Shown: positions 1 through 11,306 of the stretch, piece by piece
Layout: the number at the start of each line of letters is the position of its first letter
How positions within the stretch are numbered: the first letter of the stretch is position 1
Assembly (NCBI RefSeq): GCF_030657435.1
Contig: NZ_JAUTWS010000014.1
Coordinates: 1-64,000, forward strand
Reading direction: 5' to 3'
Source of the DNA: Paracraurococcus lichenis
Lineage (GTDB): Bacteria; Pseudomonadota; Alphaproteobacteria; Acetobacterales; Acetobacteraceae
DNA: 64,000 nt
Position numbers and translations under genes: made by a program
Notes under the pieces: generated by a model
What the model saw: only the letters and a program-made list of their open reading frames with translations
Told to the model about the DNA's origin: nothing
Databases searched by the model: none

Positions 1-119
1 CCCCACGAAGCGTCGCTTCGTGGGGACCCCTCCGGCCCTTCGGTCATCGGCAGGCCTTGTATGTTGGGCGAGCCGATTCAGACCTCCGGGCCATCCGGCC
101 CTTCGGTCATCGGCAGGCC
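1..119. repeat. composite palindromic repeat, locus 1
   Basis: Bases 1-25 form a hairpin (CCCCACGAAGC, loop GTC, GCTTCGTGGGG). Bases 58-119 are one about 62-bp unit shared almost base for base, in reverse orientation, with 50309-50372 and 34243-34345. The unit folds as nested arms from GCCGAT (72-77) to ATCGGC (109-114). It abuts the stop codon of ppdK, so it may end up in the 3' end of that mRNA. The left edge is cut by the window. Confidence 0.8.
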
Positions 120-2789
<2,670 letters not shown>

Positions 2790-2872
2790 CGGCGATGTTC
2801 CCCTTGCGGTCCGGATGGTACGCAGTTCGGCGCAGAGAGCGATGAACGGCGCGTTACCATGCCGGGCGATTT

Positions 2873-5026
2873 TCAACCTTCGATTTTCGAGACATCCGCC
2901 ACCGCATCCATGGCGGCGCAGAGAGACGCCAGCAAACGCAACCGGTTCCGGCGGAGTTGCGGGTCCGCATCGTTTACCACGACCTTGTCGAAGAAGGCAT
3001 CCACCGGGGCGCGAAGTGTCGCGAGGCGTTCCATGGCGCCGAGGAAGTCCTCGGCGGCCAGCGCCGCCTGTACGGCCGCCGCGACGCGGGTGACGGCCTC
3101 GTGGAGGTCCCGCTCCGGCCCGGCGGCGAGGAGGGCGGGATCGACCGGGCCCGCATGCGGGCCATCCTTGCGGTTCTCGATCCGCAGGATATTGGCGGCG
3201 CGCTTGTAGGCGGCGAGCAGGTTGGCGCCGTCGGGCGTGGCCAGCATGCGCGCCAGCGCGTCGGAGCGGGCGAGCAGGCGGACCAGGTCGTCGTCCGGCG
3301 CCGCGCCGAAGACGGCGGCGACGATATCGTGGCGCTGGCCCTCGGCGCGGAGCTGGACGCGCAGGCGCTCGGCGAGGAAGTCGAGCAGCCCGGCGGCGAA
3401 GGCGGCAACCATCGGCGGGTGGCGGCCCTCCCGCGGCGGCTGCCAGCCCGCCTTCATCGTCTCCGTCGCCACCGCCATGCCGAATTCCGGCTGGGCCGTG
3501 GTGCCGGTCGCCTGCGGATAGCCGAAGAAGGCCTCGGCGATCACGTCCGCGAGGCCGAGGCGCAGCCCGTTCTCGCGGATGATGCGGATGACGCCGAGCG
3601 CGGCACGGCGCAGCGCATAGGGGTCGCCCGAGCCGGTCGGCCGCTCGTCCACCGCGAAGAAACCGGCGAGCTGGTCGAGCTTGTCGGCCAGCGCCACCGC
3701 GACCGCCACGGGCTCCGACGGCACCGCATCGCCCGGGCCGAGCGGCCGGTAGTGCGCGCCGATCGCCTCGGCGACGCGCGGGTCCTCGCCGCCATGCAGG
3801 GCGTAGTAGCGGCCCATCACGCCCTGCAATTCGGGGAACTCGCCCACCATGCCGCTGGCGAGGTCGGCCTTGGCCAGCCGCGCCGCGCGCGTCGCCAGCG
3901 CCCGGTCGGCGCCGACCAGCGGGGCGATGACGGCGGCCAGCGTCTCGAGCCGCGACACGCGCTGCCCCTGGGTCCCGAGCCTGGCGTGGAAGACCACGCT
4001 GTCGAGTTTCGGCAGGAACTCCTCCAGCCGCTGCCTGCGGTCGAGGTCCCAGAAGAACCGCGCATCCGACAGCCGCGCGCGCAGCACGCGCTCATTGCCC
4101 GCGACGATGGCGGCGCCGCCATCCTGCGGGACGATGTTCGAGACGATGGCGAAGCGCGGCGCCGCCCGCCCGTCCGCGTGGCGCAGCGCGAAGTAGCGCT
4201 GGTTCACGCGCATGGTCGTGCGCATGACCTCGGGCGGCAGGTCCATGAAGGCGTCGTCGATGCGGCCGAGCAGCGGCACCGGCCACTCCACCAGCCCCGC
4301 GACCTCGGCCAGCAGGCCGCGGTCGGGGACGACCTCCAGCCCCTCCCCGGCCGCGAGGCGGTCGATGCCCGCCTCGATGATCCGCTCGCGCTCCGCGGCA
4401 TCGGCGACGACGAAGCGCTCGCGCAACCCGCGCTCGTAGTCGGCGAGGGAGCGGACGGCGAAGGGCTCGGTGCCGGCCAGCACGCGGTGCCCCTCGGTCA
4501 GGTCGGCGGCGGCGAGGCCGTGGACCGCGTCCTCGCCCTGCGCGAGCGCGAAGGGCACCGGCCGGCCGTCGAGGACGCAGAGGATGCGCTGCAGCGGCCG
4601 CACCCAGGCGAAGTCGCTGGTGCCCCAGCGCATGCTCTTCGGCCAGGGGAAGCCGCGCAGCAGAGCCGGCAGCCGCTCGGCGATCAGGGCCGCGGCCTCG
4701 ATCACCTGGCCCGGCTTCTGCAGCACCCAGAACTGGCCTTCCTGGGTCAGTTGCTCGCGCGTCGCGCCGTGCTTGCGGAGGAACCCCTCGATGGCGGCGT
4801 CCGGCGCGCCGATGCGCGGCCCGCGCTCCTCCTTGCCCGCGGTCTCGGCGCGGGCGGCCATCTCGCCAACGGCGGCGATGCGGCGCGGGCCGTAGAGCGG
4901 CCGCGGCGCCGCGGCCATCAACGGGGCGAGGGCCTTCTGCAGCAACCCACAAAAGTCCTCCGCGGCCCGCGCCTGCATCCGCGCCGGGATCTCCTCGGAG
5001 AAGAGTTCGATGAGCAATTCCGGCAT
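2873..5026 (-). CDS. glyS: glycyl-tRNA synthetase beta subunit
   Basis: Beta subunit of the alpha2beta2 bacterial glycyl-tRNA synthetase, which provides tRNA recognition and the C-terminal anticodon-binding domain. The N terminus MPELLIELFSEEIPARMQ is the family signature. The 717-residue length is slightly above the usual 690-700. The start at 5026 lies only 3 nt after the vapC stop, so expression depends on a transcript that also carries vapBC. The partner glyQ is at 5716-6618. The separation of glyQ and glyS by a toxin-antitoxin pair is the odd feature; the enzyme itself looks intact. Confidence 0.96.
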   Translation of the reverse strand: MPELLIELFSEEIPARMQARAAEDFCGLLQKALAPLMAAAPRPLYGPRRIAAVGEMAARAETAGKEERGPRIGAPDAAIEGFLRKHGATREQLTQEGQFWVLQKPGQVIEAAALIAERLPALLRGFPWPKSMRWGTSDFAWVRPLQRILCVLDGRPVPFALAQGEDAVHGLAAADLTEGHRVLAGTEPFAVRSLADYERGLRERFVVADAAERERIIEAGIDRLAAGEGLEVVPDRGLLAEVAGLVEWPVPLLGRIDDAFMDLPPEVMRTTMRVNQRYFALRHADGRAAPRFAIVSNIVPQDGGAAIVAGNERVLRARLSDARFFWDLDRRQRLEEFLPKLDSVVFHARLGTQGQRVSRLETLAAVIAPLVGADRALATRAARLAKADLASGMVGEFPELQGVMGRYYALHGGEDPRVAEAIGAHYRPLGPGDAVPSEPVAVAVALADKLDQLAGFFAVDERPTGSGDPYALRRAALGVIRIIRENGLRLGLADVIAEAFFGYPQATGTTAQPEFGMAVATETMKAGWQPPREGRHPPMVAAFAAGLLDFLAERLRVQLRAEGQRHDIVAAVFGAAPDDDLVRLLARSDALARMLATPDGANLLAAYKRAANILRIENRKDGPHAGPVDPALLAAGPERDLHEAVTRVAAAVQAALAAEDFLGAMERLATLRAPVDAFFDKVVVNDADPQLRRNRLRLLASLCAAMDAVADVSKIEG

Positions 5027-5029
5027 GGG

Positions 5030-5419
5030 CTAGATCGCGGCCTTTACGTCGGTCTTCGAGAAATCGTCGCCCTTGAACAGCAGGGGCTCGCCGCGCTGCT
5101 TCGCCAGGGCGTAGGCGAAGCAGTCGCCCAGGTTCAGGGCAGCAGGATGGCGGCCCTTGCCGAAGCGGCGCCAGCCGTCCTGCGCAATCCGCGCCTGGTC
5201 GGGCGTGAAGGCGACCACCTCGATGCCAGCTTGCGCGAGCAGCGCCTCGACCTCCGCCCAGGCGAATTCGTCGCCCCGACCCTCGGCCACCATCGTCAGT
5301 TCCACCAGGGTCGCCGCCGAGATGACCGCACCCTGCCGTTCGGACAGCAACGCATTGAAGTCCTTGGCTTCGGGCTCCTTCCGGACGATCGCCATCACGG
5401 CCGAGGTGTCGACGATCAT
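5030..5419 (-). CDS. vapC: VapC-type PIN-domain ribonuclease toxin
   Basis: A 129-residue PIN-domain protein, the usual VapC size. The acidic Mg-binding residues are visible in IVDTSAVMAI (Asp4), LVELTMVAEG (Glu), LNLGDCFAYALAK (Asp) and the C-terminal FKGDDFSKTDV. VapC toxins are RNases that often cut tRNAs or rRNA; the target here cannot be read from sequence. The start ATG overlaps the vapB stop (ATGA), giving translational coupling with the antitoxin. The stop lies 3 nt before glyS, so toxin and synthetase beta chain probably share an mRNA. Confidence 0.9.
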   Translation of the reverse strand: MIVDTSAVMAIVRKEPEAKDFNALLSERQGAVISAATLVELTMVAEGRGDEFAWAEVEALLAQAGIEVVAFTPDQARIAQDGWRRFGKGRHPAALNLGDCFAYALAKQRGEPLLFKGDDFSKTDVKAAI

Positions 5420-5676
5420 ACCGGCAGGCCATTCTCGTCATAGAGATCGGAATGATCGCTGGTCGTGCCAGGCGGGAAATGCTTCGACGCCCGCTCGGCG
5501 ATAGCCATGAGCGCCTCGTATTTCGCGCGCTTCTCGGGATCGCGCTGCACGCGCTCATGCGCCAGCCTCACCCGGAGGGCCCGCCTGATCACGTCGGTCA
5601 TCGTGCTGCCCAGCAGGTCCGCCAGCGCCTGCGCGTCGGCGATCACCTCCGGATCCTCGATGATGAGCTGGCCCAT
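5416..5676 (-). CDS. vapB: VapB-type antitoxin (PSK/Rv0623-like)
   Basis: About 86 residues from the ATG at 5676 (MGQLIIEDPEV); an upstream in-frame start at 5709 would add 11 residues. The N-terminal part (IIEDPEVIADAQALADLLG, then TMTDVIRRALRVRL) matches the swapped ribbon-helix-helix or PSK-type DNA-binding region of VapB antitoxins that pair with PIN toxins. The C-terminal tail, ending SDLYDENGLPV, would be the toxin-wrapping segment. It sits 39 nt after glyQ and overlaps vapC by 4 nt. Autoregulation by the VapBC complex would be expected from the family. Confidence 0.85.
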   Translation of the reverse strand: MGQLIIEDPEVIADAQALADLLGSTMTDVIRRALRVRLAHERVQRDPEKRAKYEALMAIAERASKHFPPGTTSDHSDLYDENGLPV

Positions 5677-5715
5677 GGCATCCCCGCGGGCGGTGGGTCC
5701 GTCGTCCATCCTGCC

Positions 5716-6618
<903 letters not shown>

Positions 6619-6694
6619 GGGCGGGCTTTTGCCATGCCCGCGGCAGCGAACATAGTGGGGGCGGCCTGTCCGAAGGTCGCAAGGGAGGGATGGG

Positions 6695-7108
6695 ATGCCA
6701 GGGATGACCGGGACCGAGCGCCTGATCCGGGCCTATTACGAGGCCTTCAATGCCGGCGACCGGGAAGCGATGCTGGCCCTGCTGGCCGAGGACGTGGCCC
6801 ATGACGTCAACCAGGGCCCGCGGGAGGTCGGCAAGGAGGCCTTCCGGGCCTTCCTCGGCAAGATGGACCACGCCTACCGGGAGAGGCTGCGCGACGTCGT
6901 GGTGATGGTGGACGCGACCGGCACCCGGGCGGCGGCGGAATTCGTGGTGGAGGGGGAGTACCTGGCGACCGATCCCGGCCTGCCGGAGGCCAGGGGCCAG
7001 CGCTACAGCCTCCCCGCCGGCGCCTTCCTCGAGGTCGCGGAGGGCAGGATCCGGCGCGTGACCACCTACTACAACCTGCAGGACTGGATCCGGCAGGTCG
7101 GCGGCTGA
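6695..7108 (+). CDS. SnoaL-like / NTF2-fold protein
   Basis: A 137-residue small cone-fold protein: [25 protein letters not shown] at the N terminus and [19 protein letters not shown] near the end are the hallmarks of ketosteroid-isomerase-like/SnoaL proteins. Such proteins are small isomerases, hydrolases or binding proteins, and the substrate cannot be told. The ATG at 6695 follows AGGGAGGG at good spacing; a second ATG three codons later is possible. It is divergent from glyQ and monocistronic, with no partner gene downstream. Confidence 0.85.
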   Translation: MPGMTGTERLIRAYYEAFNAGDREAMLALLAEDVAHDVNQGPREVGKEAFRAFLGKMDHAYRERLRDVVVMVDATGTRAAAEFVVEGEYLATDPGLPEARGQRYSLPAGAFLEVAEGRIRRVTTYYNLQDWIRQVGG

Positions 7109-7192
7109 CCGCCGGGGCGGATCGTCGCTGGCCGCGGCGGCGGCCTGCCCCAGCCGGGCTCTCCCTGCGGCGCCGAGCCCGGAGGGCTCGCC

Positions 7193-7314
7193 TAGTGCTC
7201 AGAACCAATCAGAAGGTACATACCTTTTGGGTGCATACCGCTGCAATCAGGGGCTGCTCATGTCCTGGCCTTGCTCTGCTGGCGGTTGCGCCGTTTGTAT
7301 AGGTCTGACCACTA
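7193..7314. repeat. 122-bp direct repeat, left copy
   Basis: Directly repeated at 8322-8443. The first 49 bases are identical, and about 107 of 122 match overall by hand alignment. It contains GGTACATACC followed by GGTGCATACC, that is, two near-copies of one motif. The 7109-7422 gap otherwise holds no gene. Between this repeat and the ATG at 7423 the base composition drops sharply toward A+T. No terminal inverted repeats or transposase were seen. Confidence 0.85.
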
Positions 7315-7422
7315 GGGCGCCATCGTCTGGCTACTGCCATAAGTGCTCAGCGTCTAGACACTCAGTCTTGTCACTGCTACCATGAAGTAAGATTTCATAG
7401 TCAGCAGTAGGAAGCAAAAAAT

Positions 7423-8184
7423 ATGATGTGGGGAGCGCACGTACTCGACAATTATATCTCCCCTAAACTCTCAGAACTAACAGCATGCAGCCCACCCGAA
7501 GTTGCGGCACTTCCAGCGTACCGTGGAGCCATAGTTCTAAATGAACTTTTTGCTGGAATTGTCTACACTGAAGCACTCAGAGTTGCCGCTTCGATCTTTA
7601 TACTTCGCTTGAGAGAGGCAACAGACGATTACAGGAATGCCTGCATAGAATTGAAAGCGTATATCTCGGCACTTCCTAAGCACGATCGGCTTGAAGCACA
7701 TACAAATGCTTTATCGAATTTTGAGTCCTGCCTCATAAAGCTGAACATCTCAGCCGCAGCTTTGGCTAGGGTAGCAAGTATTGTGGGCGCAAATCCGTTA
7801 TACAAAAAGCATGATCGCTCACCCCTCGACCGACTATGCATACTTGCAAACAGAATAAAGCATTTCGACCAAGACATTCTTGCCGCCACAAATCAAAAAA
7901 TTCCTGTTCCACTGGCCCCAGTCTGGCTTGTGAACGATGGACTAGAGTGTGTCGTCTGCAAACTTAGCTTTGAAGAGTTGGCTTTCATACTCACTGATTT
8001 TGCTGAAGATGCACAAAATCTTGCGGTTAAGTTTCCGGCAGAGGCCAATCAACGCAGGGAAGCGAAGCGGGCCAGTATGCAATCCGCTTCTGAGCAACTG
8101 GCTCCGGGCGATGCACGAAGCGCGACGCAGTCATCCTCAGGCACGAGCGTTACGGTGAATATGCCACCTATGCGACTACCATGA
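7423..8184 (+). CDS. A+T-rich orphan protein, function unknown
   Basis: I do not recognise this 253-residue protein. Its base composition (near 50% G+C by eye) and use of A/T-ending codons are unlike every neighbour, so recent acquisition is likely. The ATG is preceded by AGGAAG. The protein looks soluble and helical: a region with LREATDDYRNACIELKAYIS and a stretch RLCILANRIKHFDQDI recall helical HEPN-like or phage-defence-type proteins, but no catalytic motif can be named with confidence. The last about 40 residues are Ser/Ala/Gln-rich and low in complexity. The gene is bracketed by 122-bp direct repeats (7193-7314 and 8322-8443). Confidence 0.75.
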   Translation: MMWGAHVLDNYISPKLSELTACSPPEVAALPAYRGAIVLNELFAGIVYTEALRVAASIFILRLREATDDYRNACIELKAYISALPKHDRLEAHTNALSNFESCLIKLNISAAALARVASIVGANPLYKKHDRSPLDRLCILANRIKHFDQDILAATNQKIPVPLAPVWLVNDGLECVVCKLSFEELAFILTDFAEDAQNLAVKFPAEANQRREAKRASMQSASEQLAPGDARSATQSSSGTSVTVNMPPMRLP

Positions 8185-8321
8185 AGCAGTGCATGTCCTG
8201 CACGGTGGCAAACGTTTACTTAAATGACCACCGCTTCGCTGGCCTGCCCCCGATATCGCCCGACGTCTCCTGCTGCGGTTTGTCCACCAACTCAGCCATT
8301 AGCGAAACCGCCCGGAGCGGT

Positions 8322-8443
8322 TAGTGCTCAGAACCAATCAGAAGGTACATACCTTTTGGGTGCATACCGCCGCGATCAAGGGCTGCCCAGGGCCGGGCCT
8401 TGCTCTGCTGGGGGCTGCACCATCTGTCTGGGTCTGACTACTA
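8322..8443. repeat. 122-bp direct repeat, right copy
   Basis: Right-hand partner of 7193-7314, same orientation and the same 122-bp length. Its last three bases run into the stop codon of the minus-strand regulator gene at 8441. Read on the minus strand, the conserved 49-bp end is open and finishes in a stop in both copies (MHPKGMYLLIGSEH), so it could be the remnant 3' end of a coding sequence. The left copy has an in-frame TGA shortly upstream. Confidence 0.85.
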
Positions 8444-8899
8444 CCGCTCCTCCGGCACCGTCAGCCGGTCCCGCAGGGCGGTGATCCTCTCCCGCAGGTC
8501 CTTCGCCGCCGCTGGGTCCTCGAAGGCCCGGGCCAGCCATCCCGGCTTGTGGCGGGCCGCCTCCGCCCGCAAGGCGCGGCCCCTCTCGGTCAGGCAGATG
8601 CGCACCTGCCGCTCATCCTCCGGGCAGCGCTGGCGGGTAACGTAGCCCGCCGCCTCCAGCCGCTTCAGCAGCGGGGTCAGGGTATTGGATTCGAGGAAGA
8701 GGCGGTCGCCGATGCGGCCGACCGTCTGGTCGTCCTCCGCCCAGAGCACCAGCATGACCAGGAATTGCGGATAGGTCAGGCCCAGGGCGTCCAGCATCGG
8801 CTTGTTGGCGCGCCCGACCGCCTGCGCCGCCGAGTGGATGGCGAAGCAGAGGAACTGGTCGAGGTCGAGGGCGGCTGCCTCCGGGGCCTGGTCGGTCAT
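8441..8899 (-). CDS. OhrR-like MarR-family regulator
   Basis: A 152-residue winged-helix repressor. The N-terminal [11 protein letters not shown] places a Cys (residue 18 from the chosen start) where OhrR proteins carry the peroxide-sensing Cys. The wing region follows ([46 protein letters not shown]). The start at 8899 is chosen because GGAG lies 6 nt upstream and it puts the Cys at the usual position; 8923 is an alternative. It is divergent from the secreted repeat protein at 9078, with two ATCGCGCGCGAT-like palindromes between them. No ohr gene is adjacent, so the target may be that secreted protein. Confidence 0.88.
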   Translation of the reverse strand: MTDQAPEAAALDLDQFLCFAIHSAAQAVGRANKPMLDALGLTYPQFLVMLVLWAEDDQTVGRIGDRLFLESNTLTPLLKRLEAAGYVTRQRCPEDERQVRICLTERGRALRAEAARHKPGWLARAFEDPAAAKDLRERITALRDRLTVPEER

Positions 8900-8938
8900 G
8901 CTGGACTCCGCGGGGCGGATCATCAGGAGGTTCCTTAT

Positions 8939-9008
8939 ATCGCGCGCGATTGAAGCGTACAGGATCTTTCCGCAGGACAGCCATGCAATCCGATCTATCG
9001 TGCGCGAT
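8939..9008. promoter_or_regulatory. two putative MarR/OhrR operators
   Basis: ATCGCGCGCGAT at 8939-8950 is a perfect palindrome, and ATCGTGCGCGAT at 8997-9008 differs at one base. The 58-bp centre-to-centre spacing puts both on nearly the same helical face. They sit between divergent genes, one encoding a MarR-family protein, the standard arrangement for autoregulation plus control of the neighbour. Binding is inferred. Confidence 0.55.
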
Positions 9009-9077
9009 CGAATCGCCCGTTAGATATCTCCCCAACGAGGCCGCCGGGCTTGGCGGCCCCCGCTCAGGAGAGTTCCC

Positions 9078-9410
9078 ATGATCCGCAACGCCCTCATCGC
9101 CTCCGCGATCGCCCTCGGCACCATCGGCGCCGCGCAGGCGCAGGATGCCGCGCCCCGGCTGGTCGGCGGCGGTGCCGATGCCTCGGTGGTCTACGATGCG
9201 CCCAGCCGGAACCTCGCCGGCGGCGGCCTGGCCACCATCCTCGGCGGCGGCGAGAACCAGCGCCTGTCCTATGCCGGCATCACCACCCAGGCGCCGAGCG
9301 GCCTGGTCGGCACCGTCATCGGCGGCGGCGAGAACAGGCAGCTCGTCTATCGCCCGGCGCTGGCGGGCAGCCGGCTGCTGGCCGGCCAGGGCGCCCGCCA
9401 GGGCAGCTGA
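9078..9410 (+). CDS. secreted GGG-repeat protein, function unknown
   Basis: A 110-residue protein with a clear Sec signal peptide (MIRNALIASAIALGTIGAAQA, cleavage after AQA). The mature part is almost entirely a 26-residue tandem repeat beginning GGG: GGGADASVVYDA, GGGENQRLSYAG and GGGENRQLVYRP, each with an aromatic Tyr six or seven residues after the glycines. I do not know the family. It lacks Cys and membrane segments. It is divergent from the OhrR-like regulator with twin operator-like palindromes between them, so repression by that regulator is the simplest reading. A hairpin with a T-run follows at 9436-9463. Confidence 0.75.
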   Translation: MIRNALIASAIALGTIGAAQAQDAAPRLVGGGADASVVYDAPSRNLAGGGLATILGGGENQRLSYAGITTQAPSGLVGTVIGGGENRQLVYRPALAGSRLLAGQGARQGS

Positions 9411-9435
9411 GCCCTTCGCAACCCTGCGCGTTCCT

Positions 9436-9463
9436 GGAAGCCCGGCCCGCAAGGTCGGGCTTT
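9436..9463 (+). terminator. intrinsic terminator
   Basis: AAGCCCG (9438-9444) pairs with CGGGCTT (9456-9462), followed by TTTCC. It lies 28 bases after the stop of the GGG-repeat gene. Confidence 0.6.
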
Positions 9464-9656
9464 CCTCGTTGCAGGGGGGCGTGCCCCGGGCACCGGCCAT
9501 GCTGCCGCGGGCGCGTCAAGGATGCGCCGGGGGCGCACCGCGCTCCGCGCGGCTTCGTCCTTGTCCCGCCCGCGGCAGCATGGCTTTCGGCAATGGTCGC
9601 CTTCGACGGTGCCGAAGGCGCTCCAGGCGCCTTCGCTCCGCGCTACGGGCTTTCTG

Positions 9657-10466
9657 CTACAGGCCGAGGCGGGCCCAGGCGGCGCGGTCCTCCGCCGCGG
9701 CGACCAGCGCCTCGGCCGAAAGGCCCGGCAGCAGCCGGCGCAGCAGGGAGGGCCGCGGGCCGCCCACCGGGATCAGCCGCACCTTCTCGCCGAAGCGCCG
9801 CTTCGCCTCGCCCACCGCATCGCCCAGGCGATCCGCCAGCCCCAGTTCCACCGCCTTCCGCCCCGGCCAGAACCGCCCGGTGAAGAGCTGCTCGGCCGGC
9901 GCCCGCAGCCGGTCGCCGCGGCGGGCCAGGACCCAGGCGCGGAACTCGGCATGCATGTCCTCGAGCAGGGTCTCGAGCCGCGCGGCATCCTCCGGGCTCT
10001 CGGGCCGGAAGGGGTCCCAGAAGCTCTTCTCCGTCCCCGCCGTGCGCAGCCGCCGCTCCACGCCCAGCCGCTCCAGCGCCCCCTGGAAGCCGAAGCCCTG
10101 GGCGATGACGCCGATGGAGCCGAGGATGGAGGCCGGGTCGGCCACGATCTCGTCCGCCGCGCAGGCGATCCAGTAGCCGCCCGAGGCCGCGGCATCCTCG
10201 ACGCAGGCGATGACCGGGACCTTCTTCTCCTCCGACAGGCGGCGGATGCGGGCGGCGACCAGGTTGGACTGCACGGCGGAGCCGCCGGGCGAGTTGATGA
10301 GGAGGAAGACGGCCGAGAGCCGCCGGAGGGCGAAGGCGCGGTCCAGCACCGGGCCGGTGCTGGCCAGCGAGATGCCGGGGCCGAAGCCGGGGCGCGGGGT
10401 GATGGTGCCCTGCAGGCGGACCAGGGCGACCCGCGGGCGGCGATCGAGGAGGGAGGGAAGGTTCAT
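9657..10466 (-). CDS. S49-family serine peptidase (SppA-like)
   Basis: A 269-residue protein in the short SppA/SohB class. INSPGGSAVQS is the oxyanion region, DAAASGGYWIACAAD carries the nucleophile Ser, and the catalytic Lys is in TEKSFWDPFRPES, the equivalent of the Lys-x-DPF-R motif. No signal peptide or N-terminal membrane helix is seen (MNLPSLLDRRPRVALVRLQG), so it may act at the inner face of the membrane or in the cytosol. Family members degrade leftover signal peptides. It stands alone, divergent from the isochorismatase-type gene. Confidence 0.9.
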   Translation of the reverse strand: MNLPSLLDRRPRVALVRLQGTITPRPGFGPGISLASTGPVLDRAFALRRLSAVFLLINSPGGSAVQSNLVAARIRRLSEEKKVPVIACVEDAAASGGYWIACAADEIVADPASILGSIGVIAQGFGFQGALERLGVERRLRTAGTEKSFWDPFRPESPEDAARLETLLEDMHAEFRAWVLARRGDRLRAPAEQLFTGRFWPGRKAVELGLADRLGDAVGEAKRRFGEKVRLIPVGGPRPSLLRRLLPGLSAEALVAAAEDRAAWARLGL

Positions 10467-10577
10467 GCCCCGCAGAGCTTGTCCCGCTTCGCCGCCGCAT
10501 CAAGGCGCGACCCCGCCCTTCACAAGCCGCCGCGGTGCGGCGAGACTCGCCCCGGGGCAGCCGGGGAGCCATGCCGC

Positions 10578-11213
10578 ATGCGCCAGAGCGAGACCGGCCT
10601 CTACCAGGCGCAGGGCTTCGGCCGGGCGAGCGGCCTCGGCGTCGCGCCGGCCCTCGTCATCGTGGATTTCGTGGTGGGCTTCACCGACCCGGCGCATTTC
10701 GGCGGCGGCAACATCCGCGATGCCATCGCCCGGACGGTGCCGCTGCTGGCCTTCGCCCGCGCCGAGGGCTGGCCGGTCGTCCATACCCGCGTGGTCTATG
10801 CCGATGACGGCGCGGATGCCGGCGGCTTCACCCGCAAGGTGCCGAGCCTGCTGACGCTGACCGAGACGAGCCCCCTCTCGCAGATCGTGCCGGAGCTGGC
10901 GCCGCGGCCGGGCGAGCTGGTGCTGAGGAAGCGCAATGCCTCGGCCTTCTTCGGCACGGAGCTGGCGGGGTGGCTGGCGATGCGCCGGGTGGACACGGTC
11001 GCGGTCGCGGGCTGCACCACTTCGGGCTGCGTGCGGGCGACGGTGGTGGATTCGCTGCAGCACAATTTCCGCACGGTCTGCCTGACGAATTGCGTCGGCG
11101 ACCGCGCCCTCGGCCCGCATGAGGCGAACCTCTTCGACATGGGCCAGAAATACGCCGACCTGATGACGGGCGCGGCGCTGATGACGGCGTGGCGGGAGCG
11201 GCGCGACGCCTGA
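10578..11213 (+). CDS. isochorismatase-family hydrolase
   Basis: A 211-residue cysteine hydrolase. The catalytic triad is visible: Asp in ALVIVDFVVGF, Lys in LVLRKRNASAF and Cys in GCTTSGCVRATVVDS, preceded by the cis-peptide segment. The closest recognised subgroup is N-carbamoylsarcosine amidase-like, but the substrate is not fixed by sequence. The ATG at 10578 has GGGGAG about 9 nt upstream. It is followed after a palindromic repeat by an SDR gene in the same direction, so the two may act on one compound or may merely be neighbours. Confidence 0.9.
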   Translation: MRQSETGLYQAQGFGRASGLGVAPALVIVDFVVGFTDPAHFGGGNIRDAIARTVPLLAFARAEGWPVVHTRVVYADDGADAGGFTRKVPSLLTLTETSPLSQIVPELAPRPGELVLRKRNASAFFGTELAGWLAMRRVDTVAVAGCTTSGCVRATVVDSLQHNFRTVCLTNCVGDRALGPHEANLFDMGQKYADLMTGAALMTAWRERRDA

Positions 11214-11220
11214 CCGAACG

Positions 11221-11275
11221 GGGGGTCTCGAAGGGGGGCTTCGCCCCCTTCGCGGGGCCCGGGGCAGCGCCCCGG
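11221..11275. repeat. palindromic GC-rich repeat, copy 1
   Basis: Matches 25124-25178 except for the three loop bases (AGC here, GGA there). It contains two hairpins: CGAAGGGGG with CCCCCTTCG, and CCGGGGC with GCCCCGG. It lies between the isochorismatase-type gene and the SDR gene and ends about 30 bases before the SDR start, so it would be in the SDR mRNA leader if the two are cotranscribed. Confidence 0.8.
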
Positions 11276-11306
11276 ATGATGGATGTCAGTTGGAGGGGAT
11301 CGTCGG

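Noticed and set aside
7193..8443. Direct repeats as attachment sites of an integrated element
   Set aside because: No integrase or tRNA gene is adjacent, and the repeats differ at about 15 of 122 positions, too many for recent att sites.
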